Positions 23,854-32,126 of a DNA stretch of 41,769 nt are shown here, piece by piece. The notes beneath the pieces were generated by a model that had not been told where the DNA came from, made no database searches, and worked only from the letters and a program-made list of their open reading frames with translations. The stretch is from positions 1 through 41,769 of the forward strand of contig CAYPLR010000013.1 in the NCBI GenBank assembly GCA_964411675.1, given 5' to 3'. Within the stretch, counting starts at the first letter, position 1, and every line of letters begins with the position of its first letter. The position numbers and the translations under genes are program-made. The DNA is from JAAYBG01 sp964411675. Lineage in GTDB: Bacteria; Bacillota_I; Bacilli_A; ML615J-28; CAG-698.

Positions 23854-23991
23854 TTACTTTTTTGGTGCTTGTTTTTGATTTGACTTGTCGCTTGTTGCAA
23901 CGGTTTTAGGTTTCTCGTTAACTGGAGATTCTTTTTCAATCTTAGCAGCAGGTTGAGCAGGTTTCTTAAAATCCTTTTTATTGTCTTTCAT
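23854..23991 (-). CDS. Small 45-residue Lys/Pro/Ala-rich protein
   Basis: A short gene starts at ATG 23991 and ends at TAA 23854-23856. The product begins MKDNKKDFKKPAQPAAK and ends KQAPKK. It is hydrophilic, basic and probably disordered, with no Cys or Trp. A consensus AGGAGGGC lies 6 bases upstream, a plausible promoter is present, and a terminator follows. That full set makes it a believable gene despite its size. I recognise no family. A nucleic-acid or ribosome partner is possible but unsupported. Confidence 0.7.
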   Translation of the reverse strand: MKDNKKDFKKPAQPAAKIEKESPVNEKPKTVATSDKSNQKQAPKK

Positions 23992-24015
23992 AAAAATGCC
24001 CTCCTTACGCAGTAT

Positions 24016-24043
24016 AGTATATACCTAAACAGAGGTTTGTAAA
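24016..24043 (-). promoter_or_regulatory. Candidate promoter of the small basic protein gene
   Basis: On the minus strand TTTACA (24043-24038) and TATACT (24021-24016) are 16 bases apart. The predicted start is just ahead of the AGGAGGGC site. Confidence 0.55.
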
Positions 24044-24297
24044 GAGATTAAATAATGAAAGATTTTCATAAAGCGACAAAGTGATTCTACTAAAAATCCA
24101 TGGATAATGAAACTATTTTTCTCGATTAATAAATCGAACTATAAAAACAAGAATGACTTAAGAACAGGCGAAAAGACCGCTAAATTTCTTCTTTGGTGGC
24201 TTTTTACAGTCTTTACATGTAATTAGACAAAAGCATAATAAAGACGTTTATAAGCCATTTTATTCAATTCAATCATCATTGAAAAATAGATTTTTAT
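24044..24297. other. Intergenic stretch with no confident gene
   Basis: These 254 bases lie between two divergent promoters. A small hairpin, TCGATT with AATCGA (24122-24137), and a 39-codon open frame (24107-24226) ending in a hydrophobic FLLWWLFTVFTCN are visible. The frame has only GGAT before its ATG and no promoter, so I do not call it. Nothing else stands out. Confidence 0.5.
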
Positions 24298-24326
24298 TTG
24301 ACTATTATTAAGATATATCATATAAT
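24298..24326 (+). promoter_or_regulatory. Promoter of folT
   Basis: TTGACT (24298-24303), 17 bases, and a perfect TATAAT (24321-24326). The predicted start near 24333 coincides with the 5' edge of the riboswitch. Confidence 0.85.
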
Positions 24327-24332
24327 CTAATC

Positions 24333-24455
24333 ACAGAGTAATCAATAAGCGTTAAGTGCTTCATCAAGGGGAGTATGTTGGAGACGAACACTATCGTGGC
24401 GGTTTATTGGTGTATCCGCTGAAGGAAAATAATGCGGATCTCTAATATGGAGGTC
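24333..24455 (+). promoter_or_regulatory. Tetrahydrofolate riboswitch controlling folT translation
   Basis: The leader matches the THF (folT) aptamer in order: AGAGTA, GCGTTAAGTG (24349-24358), a GGGGA...TGTTG segment, CGTGGCGGT (24385-24393) and GTATCCGCT (24412-24420). CAATAA (24343-24348) pairs with TTATTG. The expression platform is legible. ATCCGC (24414-24419) can pair with GCGGAT (24434-24439). Alternatively GATCTC (24437-24442) pairs with GAGGTC (24450-24455), hiding the GGAGG ribosome site (24449-24453). Ligand should hold the 3' aptamer strand and free GATCTC to block translation. The aptamer match is direct. The switching model is inference. Confidence 0.88.
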
Positions 24456-24462
24456 TTTATTT

Positions 24463-25041
24463 ATGAAGAAAAAAATAGTATTTCAAATTACATTATGCGC
24501 AATAATGGCGGCATTATCAATCGTATTGGAACGATTTATGAGTGTCAATGTTGGTATGCACCTAAAATTCACGTTTTATGGACTACCATTGATGATTATT
24601 GGAATTATATTTGGTCCAAAATTAGGTTTTACTACTGGTTTGGTAGCAGGAATTGTACTGCAATTAACAAGTCCCTATGGAATTAGTCTAACAAGTCCTT
24701 TTTGGGCATTAGCACCTATTGCCTGGGGAGGAACCAGTGGGCTACTTTATCGTGCTTTTTCTCAAAGAAAAGAGTTTTGGGTTCTCTTGATTGTTGTGAT
24801 TATTACTTCTTTGTGTGCTAATTTATCAAATACCTTAGCTATGTATATGGAAACGGTATTAATCAAAGATCCTTATTATACGATAGCAGCAATTTTGTTA
24901 GATTGGCCAATTAGATTATTAACTATGATTATTTTAGTAGTTCCTTATACTCTTTTAGTAAAGATTATAGTAAATAATCTTAGCTTTTGGCAACAAGATA
25001 CCGATAGAATAGATAAACAAGAGCAAGAAGATAATCAGTAG
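24463..25041 (+). CDS. folT: ECF transporter S component, folate-specific (FolT)
   Basis: The 192-residue membrane protein has five to six hydrophobic segments and the N-terminal pattern of S components (LCAIMAALSIVLERF). S components bind a vitamin and dock with a shared ECF module (EcfT and two ATPases), which is not in the window. Folate specificity is inferred from the THF riboswitch directly upstream and from resemblance to FolT (LKFTFYGLPLMIIGIIFGPK). ATG 24463 is 9 bases after GGAGG. The C-terminus is a charged tail of about 20 residues. A different-frame open stretch at 24432-24686 is a shadow. Confidence 0.88.
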   Translation: MKKKIVFQITLCAIMAALSIVLERFMSVNVGMHLKFTFYGLPLMIIGIIFGPKLGFTTGLVAGIVLQLTSPYGISLTSPFWALAPIAWGGTSGLLYRAFSQRKEFWVLLIVVIITSLCANLSNTLAMYMETVLIKDPYYTIAAILLDWPIRLLTMIILVVPYTLLVKIIVNNLSFWQQDTDRIDKQEQEDNQ

Positions 25042-25062
25042 TAACTGAATTATCTTCTTTTT
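25025..25062 (+). terminator. Rho-independent terminator overlapping the folT end
   Basis: A 15-bp stem (25025-25039 with 25044-25059, one bulged A) has an AGTA loop and is followed by T. It contains the folT stop codon. Confidence 0.85.
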
Positions 25063-25094
25063 AATGAATACGTTTTAATTTGAATGTGTTTCTG

Positions 25095-25123
25095 TTGAAA
25101 AAGAATGAAAATAAGTATATAAT
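25095..25123 (+). promoter_or_regulatory. Promoter of gpmI-eno
   Basis: TTGAAA (25095-25100) and a perfect TATAAT (25118-25123) are 17 bases apart, just before gpmI. Confidence 0.8.
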
Positions 25124-25147
25124 ATATAAAGTAGAAGGAGTATCAAT

Positions 25148-26662
25148 ATGAAGAAAAATTTAGTAATGCTAGCGATAATGGATGGCTATGGTCTTAGCTC
25201 AGAAACACGTGGAAACGCAGTTTATCAAGCAAAAAAGCCAAATTTAGATTATTTACTAGCGACTTATCCACATACAACCATTGGTGCAAGTGGGGAAGAC
25301 GTTGGTCTTCCTGATGGACAAATGGGAAATAGTGAGGTTGGACATATTAACTTAGGAGCAGGAAGAATTGTTTATCAATCATTGACAAGAGTTAATATCA
25401 GTGTTCGTAATGATGAATTAATAAAAAAACCAGCCATTCAAAAAGCCATTCAAAAGGCTTTAAAAAACGATGGCAAAGTTCATATCATGGGTTTATTGTC
25501 TGATGGTGGTGTACACTCTCATATTACTCATATCTTATATTTATTAGAAAAATGCGTGGCATCAGGTGTCAAAGAAGTGGTAGTTCATGCTTTCCTTGAT
25601 GGTCGTGATGTTCCTCCAAAATCAGCAAAAGGATATCTACAAACACTACAAGATAAAATTGATGAAGTAGGTCATTCAAAGATTGGTGTCGTTAGTGGTA
25701 GATACTATGCAATGGATCGTGATAAGAACTATGATCGTCTTCAATTAGCTTATGATGCTTTGGTTTATAATAAAGGACCTTTTAAGCAATTGATGAGTGG
25801 GATGGATGAATCCTATGCCAATAATGTGGTAGATGAATTTGTTATCCCATACATTGTTAATAAAGATTCTAATATTAATGATGGAGATAGTGTTATCTTT
25901 GCAAATTTCCGTCCTGACCGAGCCATTGAAATTTCAACTGCATTGACGAATTTAGAAAAAACGCCAATTGTAGGAGGAAAAGTATTTAAAGATTTAACAT
26001 ATGTATGTATGATGTTATATAGCGAAAATGTAAAGGGTGATTTAGTTTTTGAAATCCAAGAACTAGATGACTTATATGGTGATTACATTTCTAGATTAGG
26101 ATTAACACAACTACGAATCGCAGAAACAGAAAAATATGCTCATGTAACCTACTTTTTCGATGGTGGGGTTGATAAACAATTAAAAGGAGCAACAAGAATT
26201 CTTGTGAACTCTCCTAAGGTTGCTACTTATGATATGAAACCAGAAATGAGCGCTTATGAAGTTTGTGAGAAAGCAGTTTCAGCAATCGAAAGCGAAGAAT
26301 TTGATACGATTATCTTAAACTTTGCAAATTGCGATATGGTAGGTCACACAGGCGTTTTCCAAGCAGCTGTGAAGGCTGTTGAAACAGTGGATGAATGCAT
26401 TGGTAAACTTTACCAAGCAGTAGAAAAAGTAAAAGGAACTATGGTGATTATTGCCGATCATGGAAATGCTGAAAAAATGGAAGACGAAAATGGCTTACCA
26501 TTTACAGCTCATACAACAGATCTTGTTCCATGTATTATTACAAAAAAAGGTTTGGCACTACGTTCGGGAGGAAATTTAGGGGATGTGATTCCAACAATGT
26601 TAACATTATTGGATCTACCACAACCAGTTAAAATGACCGGAAGAACATTAATTATAAAATAA
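25148..26662 (+). CDS. gpmI: 2,3-bisphosphoglycerate-independent phosphoglycerate mutase
   Basis: GpmI interconverts 3- and 2-phosphoglycerate using two manganese ions and a phosphoserine intermediate. The 504-residue length is typical. Asp12 (MDGYG) and the nucleophile Ser62 (GQMGNSEVGH) form the phosphatase site, with HAFLDGRDVPP in the transferase domain and the C-terminal metal motifs CDMVGHTG and IADHGNAEKM. AGAAGGAG precedes the start. eno begins 34 bases downstream with no terminator between, so consecutive glycolytic steps share a transcript. Confidence 0.97.
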   Translation: MKKNLVMLAIMDGYGLSSETRGNAVYQAKKPNLDYLLATYPHTTIGASGEDVGLPDGQMGNSEVGHINLGAGRIVYQSLTRVNISVRNDELIKKPAIQKAIQKALKNDGKVHIMGLLSDGGVHSHITHILYLLEKCVASGVKEVVVHAFLDGRDVPPKSAKGYLQTLQDKIDEVGHSKIGVVSGRYYAMDRDKNYDRLQLAYDALVYNKGPFKQLMSGMDESYANNVVDEFVIPYIVNKDSNINDGDSVIFANFRPDRAIEISTALTNLEKTPIVGGKVFKDLTYVCMMLYSENVKGDLVFEIQELDDLYGDYISRLGLTQLRIAETEKYAHVTYFFDGGVDKQLKGATRILVNSPKVATYDMKPEMSAYEVCEKAVSAIESEEFDTIILNFANCDMVGHTGVFQAAVKAVETVDECIGKLYQAVEKVKGTMVIIADHGNAEKMEDENGLPFTAHTTDLVPCIITKKGLALRSGGNLGDVIPTMLTLLDLPQPVKMTGRTLIIK

Positions 26663-26696
26663 AAAGAGATTAATAATTATAAGGAGGAAAATAATT

Positions 26697-27992
26697 ATGC
26701 CATTTATTAAAGAAATTTATGCGCGTGAAGTATTAGATTCACGTGGTAATCCAACCGTTGAAGTTGAAGTTTATACTGAAAGTGATGGATTTGGTCGTGC
26801 TATGGTTCCAAGTGGAGCTTCTACAGGAGAACACGAAGCAGTAGAATTACGTGATGGTGATAAAGGTCGTTATTTAGGAAAAGGTGTATTAAAAGCGGTT
26901 GAAAATGTAAATGAAGTCATCGCTCCTGAATTAATCGGAATGAACGTGTTTGATCAAGTTGGCATTGACCAAACAATGATTGAATTAGATGGAACACCAA
27001 ACAAACAAAAGTTAGGTGCAAATGCTATTTTAGGCGTTTCTATGGCTGTTGCAAGAGCAGCTGCTGATCTTTGTGGATTATCACTATATAACTATTTAGG
27101 CGGATTTAATGCCCGTCAATTACCAACACCAATGATGAACATTCTAAATGGTGGTAGCCATGCTGATAATAATGTTGATTTTCAAGAATTTATGATTATG
27201 CCTGTTGGTGCTTGCTGCTTTTCTGAAGCAATTAGAATGGGAGCAGAAGTATTCCATAATCTAAAGAAAGTATTAAAAGCAAAAGGATATAATACATCAG
27301 TAGGTGACGAAGGTGGATTTGCACCAAACCTAGGTAGTAATGAAGAAGCTGTTCAAGTAATTATGGAAGCGATTAAAAATGCTGGTTATATTCCTGGAAA
27401 AGATGTTTTCCTTGCTATGGATGTTGCTTCTAGTGAATTCTATGATAAAGCTAAGAAAAAATATGTATTAGCTGGTGAAGGCGGAAAAGAATTAGATGCG
27501 AAAGAATTAACAAATTTCTATGCAGGACTTGTTGAAAAGTATCCAATTATTTCAATTGAAGACGGATTAGACGAAAACGATTGGGAAGGTTGGAAATATT
27601 TAACTGATAAGTTAGGTAAAAAAGTTCAACTAGTAGGTGATGACTTATTTGTTACTAACACAGAAAGACTTGAAAAAGGAATTGCAAAAGGTGTTGCTAA
27701 CTCAATTTTAATTAAAGTAAACCAAATCGGAACATTAACTGAAACATTTGAAGCCATTGAAATGGCTAAAAAAGCTGGTTATACAGCTGTTGTATCTCAT
27801 CGTTCTGGTGAAACAGAAGATACAATTATCGCTGACATTGCTGTAGCTTTAAATACAGGCCAAATCAAGACTGGTTCAATGAGTAGAACAGATCGTATTG
27901 CAAAATATAATCAATTAATTCGTATTGAAGATGAATTAGGCTCTACTGCTGTATACAATGGTCTTAAATCATTTTATAATCTAAAGAAATAA
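26697..27992 (+). CDS. eno: Enolase
   Basis: Enolase dehydrates 2-phosphoglycerate to phosphoenolpyruvate. The 431-residue protein has the N-terminal DSRGNPTVEVEV and the loop SGASTGEHEA, metal ligands in MDVASSEF, SIEDGLDENDW and VGDDLF, and the catalytic lysine in LIKVNQIGT, followed by SHRSGETED. All expected active-site segments are present. AAGGAGG is a strong ribosome binding site. It is the last gene of gpmI-eno. Confidence 0.98.
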   Translation: MPFIKEIYAREVLDSRGNPTVEVEVYTESDGFGRAMVPSGASTGEHEAVELRDGDKGRYLGKGVLKAVENVNEVIAPELIGMNVFDQVGIDQTMIELDGTPNKQKLGANAILGVSMAVARAAADLCGLSLYNYLGGFNARQLPTPMMNILNGGSHADNNVDFQEFMIMPVGACCFSEAIRMGAEVFHNLKKVLKAKGYNTSVGDEGGFAPNLGSNEEAVQVIMEAIKNAGYIPGKDVFLAMDVASSEFYDKAKKKYVLAGEGGKELDAKELTNFYAGLVEKYPIISIEDGLDENDWEGWKYLTDKLGKKVQLVGDDLFVTNTERLEKGIAKGVANSILIKVNQIGTLTETFEAIEMAKKAGYTAVVSHRSGETEDTIIADIAVALNTGQIKTGSMSRTDRIAKYNQLIRIEDELGSTAVYNGLKSFYNLKK

Positions 27993-27999
27993 AAAATGA

Positions 28000-28027
28000 A
28001 ATCCTAAGGTAATCCTTAGGGTTTTTT
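28000..28027 (+). terminator. Rho-independent terminator after eno
   Basis: A 10-bp stem, AATCCTAAGG (28000-28009) with CCTTAGGGTT (28014-28023), has one T-G pair and a TAAT loop, followed by T. Confidence 0.9.
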
Positions 28028-28046
28028 AAAAATATGTGGAAGACTC

Positions 28047-28075
28047 TTAACTTTTATATTAGAATATGGTATAAT
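28047..28075 (+). promoter_or_regulatory. Promoter upstream of the 28101 gene
   Basis: TTAACT (28047-28052), 17 bases, and TGG plus a perfect TATAAT (28070-28075). It probably drives the long run of genes to thiN, since I see no later terminator before 34401. Confidence 0.7.
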
Positions 28076-28100
28076 ACAAAATAAGTAAGGGTAAAAAAAC

Positions 28101-29003
28101 ATGAAAAAACAGGAAATTATTGAAATCACTACACCTGAAATGCCAAAGGATAAATCAGACTTACCAGTTGATGAGAATGATCTATATTTTGAAAAAGCAA
28201 ATCAAGTAAAAAACTATCATTTTTCATCAAAAAACTTAAATCAAGACGAAAAAAGAGCAAAAATAAACGCTGATTTGGCTGGCTTTGAAGAAAAACTAAT
28301 CGCGATGTTGCATTTATATCACTTCCTAAATTTGTTTTCTCTTGCTATGGAAGGCAAAGAAAAATTATCAATAATCCAAAAGGAAATTGATAAGTATGTC
28401 ATTCAATTTGAAGAAAAGTTTGAAGCATTAAAGAAAGCGAATAACTCCTTGAAGAGAAAAAAAATATTAACCGAAGAAATGGTCAATGAATTATATTATG
28501 AAGTTGGGGATTTAGTGACCTATTATGATGATTTAATAGAAGACATCAATCAATATAAAAAAGAGTATTTTCAAAGTTTGAAAATGGCTTCTTATGCTTT
28601 TTGCAACGAAAAGACATATCAAGAATTAAAAGAGTATTATCAATATGTAACCTCTGAAATTGATAAATATAGTAGTTTGCAGGATGCTTACGACTATGTT
28701 TGTTATCATTCAGGAGAACTGATTACCAATACAATCACTAATTTGTTAGCTTTCATGAAGAAAGGATTAACAAAGAACTATGTGTCTAATTTCACGATGG
28801 ATTATTTTTTAGAGAATGAAATCATCATGTTTTACGATTATCCAAAATGGATTTCTTTATTTTCTAAAATTAATTATGTAATTAAGAAAAGCGACAAAGC
28901 AATTTTTACTGATAAAAATTTCATGACTTCTTATCAAGAATTGGAGTACAAGTATATCATGGTTCTGATTTATAATGAATATCATACGGCAAGGAGAGCA
29001 TAA
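28101..29003 (+). CDS. Uncharacterised 300-residue cytoplasmic protein
   Basis: I do not recognise this protein. It is Lys, Glu and Tyr rich, predicted to be largely helical, with no signal peptide, transmembrane segment or nucleotide-binding motif. The first 30 residues are acidic and Pro-containing. The rest alternates charged helices with aromatic clusters (ELYYEVGDLVTYYDDLIEDI). The ribosome binding site is AAGGG. Its TAA shares a base with the ATG of the PHP gene (TAATG), so the two are translationally coupled and may be functionally linked. Confidence 0.75.
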   Translation: MKKQEIIEITTPEMPKDKSDLPVDENDLYFEKANQVKNYHFSSKNLNQDEKRAKINADLAGFEEKLIAMLHLYHFLNLFSLAMEGKEKLSIIQKEIDKYVIQFEEKFEALKKANNSLKRKKILTEEMVNELYYEVGDLVTYYDDLIEDINQYKKEYFQSLKMASYAFCNEKTYQELKEYYQYVTSEIDKYSSLQDAYDYVCYHSGELITNTITNLLAFMKKGLTKNYVSNFTMDYFLENEIIMFYDYPKWISLFSKINYVIKKSDKAIFTDKNFMTSYQELEYKYIMVLIYNEYHTARRA

Positions 29004-29812
29004 TGAAGGGGGACTTTCATATTCATACCCAATTTTCAGATGGCACTTTAACAGTAGAAGAAGTTTTGCAAGAAGCAAGTAAACACGTTAATGTGATTAG
29101 CATTACAGATCATGATACGTTATCAGGAGTAAAATTAGCTAGTAGTTTAGCAGATACTTATCAACTGAAAGTGATTTATGGAGTTGAATTATCAACGGAG
29201 AGCAAAAAAGAATCTGTTCATGTCTTGGGTTATTTTAAAGACTTAAGCACTATATCTATTCTTGAAACAGCATTAAAGACTCAACGTGAACATCGTATTA
29301 CTCGTTGTAAAGAGATTGTTGCTCGCTTAGAAAAATATTTTCAAATTAAACTAGATATTACCCCTTTATTGAAATTACATAGTATTACTCGTGGTAGTAT
29401 TGCAAGTGAAATTATTGCCCAAGGATACCCTTATTCAAAAACACAAATTTTTTCAACAATGATAGGAGAAGGGTGTGTTGCTTATCTTCCTAGCACGAAA
29501 ATGACAACAGAAGAAGGAGTTGCTTTACTGAAGCAAGCACAAGCAACCATCATTCTAGCTCACCCTATTCTTTTAAAAAAGAATAACTATCAGGAACTCG
29601 TCGCGTTAGGGATGGATGGACTTGAAGCAATCTATCCCGTCAATACAGTAAATGATACCAGACGATTTAAGAGATTTGCTCATTCTCATAATTTAGTTTA
29701 TACAGCAGGTAGTGATTTCCATAGTTTCAATGATTTAAAACATGGAAATATCGGTAGCACAATTCTAGAGAAAGAAGCATTGACAGCATTTTTAAAGAAA
29801 GTTATGGAATAA
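29003..29812 (+). CDS. PHP-domain phosphoesterase (YciV/RNase AM-like)
   Basis: The 269-residue protein has the PHP metal motifs FHIHTQFSDGTLT (His6, His8), TDHDT (35-39), VELSTE, an internal AHPI and C-terminal AGSDFHS. This arrangement matches COG0613 enzymes such as E. coli YciV (RNase AM), which hydrolyses 3',5'-nucleoside bisphosphates and trims RNA 5' ends. Exact substrate is unknown. AAGGAGAG lies in the end of the preceding gene, and rsmB follows after 3 bases, consistent with an RNA-related role (inference). Confidence 0.9.
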   Translation: MKGDFHIHTQFSDGTLTVEEVLQEASKHVNVISITDHDTLSGVKLASSLADTYQLKVIYGVELSTESKKESVHVLGYFKDLSTISILETALKTQREHRITRCKEIVARLEKYFQIKLDITPLLKLHSITRGSIASEIIAQGYPYSKTQIFSTMIGEGCVAYLPSTKMTTEEGVALLKQAQATIILAHPILLKKNNYQELVALGMDGLEAIYPVNTVNDTRRFKRFAHSHNLVYTAGSDFHSFNDLKHGNIGSTILEKEALTAFLKKVME

Positions 29813-29815
29813 GTT

Positions 29816-31081
29816 ATGAATGTTAGAAAACTAGCACTAGAAGCAATAGAAAAAATAACACATAAAAAGGCGTTTTCCAATATCGTGGTGAACGAGTTTT
29901 TAAACAAGTTTGAATTATCAGAAGAAGATAAGGGCTTGTTTACTAACCTTGTTTATGGAACAATTCAAAATCTAATTACAATAGATTTTTATTTAGAACC
30001 CTATATTCTAAGAAAAAAGCCAAAATCATGGGTAAAAAACCTGTTATATATAAGTGTTTATCAAATTGTTTATCTAGATATTCCGAAGTATGCAATTGTA
30101 AATGAATCTGTTGATATTGCTAATATTAAAGACAAAGCGATTGGGTCATTTGTTAATGCAGTGCTTCGCAATTTTTTACGGAATCCTCTACGAAGCCTTG
30201 ATGGATATGATGATATTCAGCGTTTAAGCATCAAATATTCTCACCCTATGTGGTTAGTCGCTTATTTATTAAAAGATTATTCTTTAGATGTATTGGAAAA
30301 AATATTACAAGAAAATTCTCTTATTAAACACGATGCTATTAGAATCAATACCTTAAAGACAAATAAAGAAGAGATAAAAAACAAATTTACAGAAGAAAAT
30401 ATACCATTTAATGATAATTCTTTGGTTAAGAATGGGTTGACTATTTATAAAAGCATTATCAATCATCCGTTATTTATAGAAGGATTCATCACGATTCAAG
30501 ACATTTCTAGTCAAATGGTAAGTGAGATTGCCAATCCTAAGCCCAATAGTTTAATTTTAGATTTGTGTTCTGCTCCTGGTGGAAAAGCAGCACATTTGGC
30601 TGCTATGATGAACAATACTGGAACTATTTTTGCGTGTGATGTTTATCCACATAAAATTAAATTAATGGAACAAACCTTTGAACGTTTGGGTGTGAATAAT
30701 GTGAAAACACAGCTCATTGATGCTCGTAATGTTGCCAATAAAGTAAAAGAAGAATCTTTTGACTATATTATTGCTGATGTACCTTGTAGTGGATTGGGAG
30801 TTTTAAGTCATAAGGTAGATTTAAAATATCAAATTACCCTAAAAGCAATCGAAGAAGTAGAGTATTTACAAGAGGAGATTCTAGAAAAATCATATCAACT
30901 ATTAAAACATGATGGATACTTGATCTATAGTACCTGTACGATTAATAAAGATGAGAATGAAAAACAAATTGCTAAGTTTTTACGTCGTCATGGAGACTTT
31001 ACTAAAGTAGAAGAAAGAATAATCTTGCCTTTTGAACATCAGACGGATGGTTTTTATATTTGTAAGCTAAGGAGAAATTAA
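29816..31081 (+). CDS. rsmB: 16S rRNA (cytosine-967-C5)-methyltransferase RsmB
   Basis: RsmB methylates C967 of 16S rRNA. The 421-residue protein has an N-terminal NusB-like RNA-binding domain (1-140) and a Rossmann methyltransferase domain. CSAPGGKAAH (251-260) binds SAM, Cys324 in DVPCSGLG and Cys374 in YSTCTI are the release and catalytic cysteines of the m5C family. It begins 3 bases after the PHP gene, and rlmN follows 1 base after its stop. Confidence 0.95.
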   Translation: MNVRKLALEAIEKITHKKAFSNIVVNEFLNKFELSEEDKGLFTNLVYGTIQNLITIDFYLEPYILRKKPKSWVKNLLYISVYQIVYLDIPKYAIVNESVDIANIKDKAIGSFVNAVLRNFLRNPLRSLDGYDDIQRLSIKYSHPMWLVAYLLKDYSLDVLEKILQENSLIKHDAIRINTLKTNKEEIKNKFTEENIPFNDNSLVKNGLTIYKSIINHPLFIEGFITIQDISSQMVSEIANPKPNSLILDLCSAPGGKAAHLAAMMNNTGTIFACDVYPHKIKLMEQTFERLGVNNVKTQLIDARNVANKVKEESFDYIIADVPCSGLGVLSHKVDLKYQITLKAIEEVEYLQEEILEKSYQLLKHDGYLIYSTCTINKDENEKQIAKFLRRHGDFTKVEERIILPFEHQTDGFYICKLRRN

Positions 31082-31082
31082 A

Positions 31083-32126
31083 ATGGCAGTAAATGGGATT
31101 TACGATTATTCTCGTGAGCATCTCGAGACATATTTTTTGGAAAAACAACAAGCAAAATTTAGAGCTACACAAATTTTTGAAGCGTTATATCGAGCTAAAA
31201 TATCTGCTTTTTCCCAAATTACAAATATAAAAAAAGAGGTCATTGCCCAATTAGAGCAAGATTTTACTTTTCCAAAATTAGAGATTGTTACAAAAAGCGT
31301 TGCTAGTGATGGAACAACAAAATTTTTATTTCGTTTAGAAGATCAATCCTTGATTGAAACAGTACTTATGATTCATGATTATGGGTATAGTGTCTGTGTT
31401 ACTTCTCAAGTTGGATGTAATATGGGATGTGCTTTTTGTGCGAGTGGTATGACAAAACGAATTCGAAATTTAACACCCGCAGAAATGGTATTGCAAGTTC
31501 TTACAATAGATAACTATCTTCATCAAGAGGAAAAACGAGTAAGTCATGTTGTTGTTATGGGAATTGGTGAACCTTTTGATAATTATGATAATGTAATTGA
31601 ATTCATTAAAATCATCAACGATCCCAAAGGCTTAGAAATTGGAGCTCGTCACATTACTCTATCTACTTGTGGTATTGTTCCGAAAATATATGAATTTGCA
31701 GAATTAAATTTACAAGTGAATTTAGCAGTTAGTCTTCATTTTGCGAACGATGAAAAACGATCTCAGTACATGAAAATCAATAAAAAATATCCGCTAGATA
31801 CATTGATAACAGCATTAAAGAGTTATTTTGAAAAGACAAATCGAAGAATCACTTTTGAATATATCTTGCTAAAGGGAATCAATGACTCTTTGGAAGATGC
31901 CAAACAACTTTGTAATTTGATTCGTGGCCTAAATTGTTATGTGAATTTAATCCCATATAATGAAACAGGAGAAGTATTTAAACGCAGCGATGATAAAACA
32001 AGAGACCAATTTTTTGATTATCTCATCAAGAATAAAATCAATGCTATTATCCGTAAGGAACATGGTCATGAAATTGATGCAGCTTGCGGGCAATTACGAG
32101 TACAAAAAATGAAGGAGAAGGAATGA
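31083..32126 (+). CDS. rlmN: 23S rRNA A2503 / tRNA A37 C2-methyltransferase RlmN
   Basis: RlmN is a radical-SAM enzyme that methylates C2 of A2503 in 23S rRNA and A37 in some tRNAs. The 347-residue protein has the cluster motif Cys112-x3-Cys116-x2-Cys119 (CNMGCAFC), the GIGEPFDNYDNV segment and a C-terminal AACGQLR with the methyl-carrying cysteine. This is RlmN and not Cfr by its length and context. The TGA stop overlaps the rsgA ATG (ATGA). Confidence 0.95.
   Translation: MAVNGIYDYSREHLETYFLEKQQAKFRATQIFEALYRAKISAFSQITNIKKEVIAQLEQDFTFPKLEIVTKSVASDGTTKFLFRLEDQSLIETVLMIHDYGYSVCVTSQVGCNMGCAFCASGMTKRIRNLTPAEMVLQVLTIDNYLHQEEKRVSHVVVMGIGEPFDNYDNVIEFIKIINDPKGLEIGARHITLSTCGIVPKIYEFAELNLQVNLAVSLHFANDEKRSQYMKINKKYPLDTLITALKSYFEKTNRRITFEYILLKGINDSLEDAKQLCNLIRGLNCYVNLIPYNETGEVFKRSDDKTRDQFFDYLIKNKINAIIRKEHGHEIDAACGQLRVQKMKEKE

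Noticed and set aside
24107..24226. 39-codon frame with a hydrophobic C-terminus upstream of the folT promoter
   Set aside because: No proper ribosome site or promoter, and the length is easily reached by chance. Kept only as a note.
32084..32125. N-terminal extension of rsgA
   Set aside because: The extra 13 codons are the rlmN 3' end. ATG 32123 has the better site and the typical ATGA overlap.
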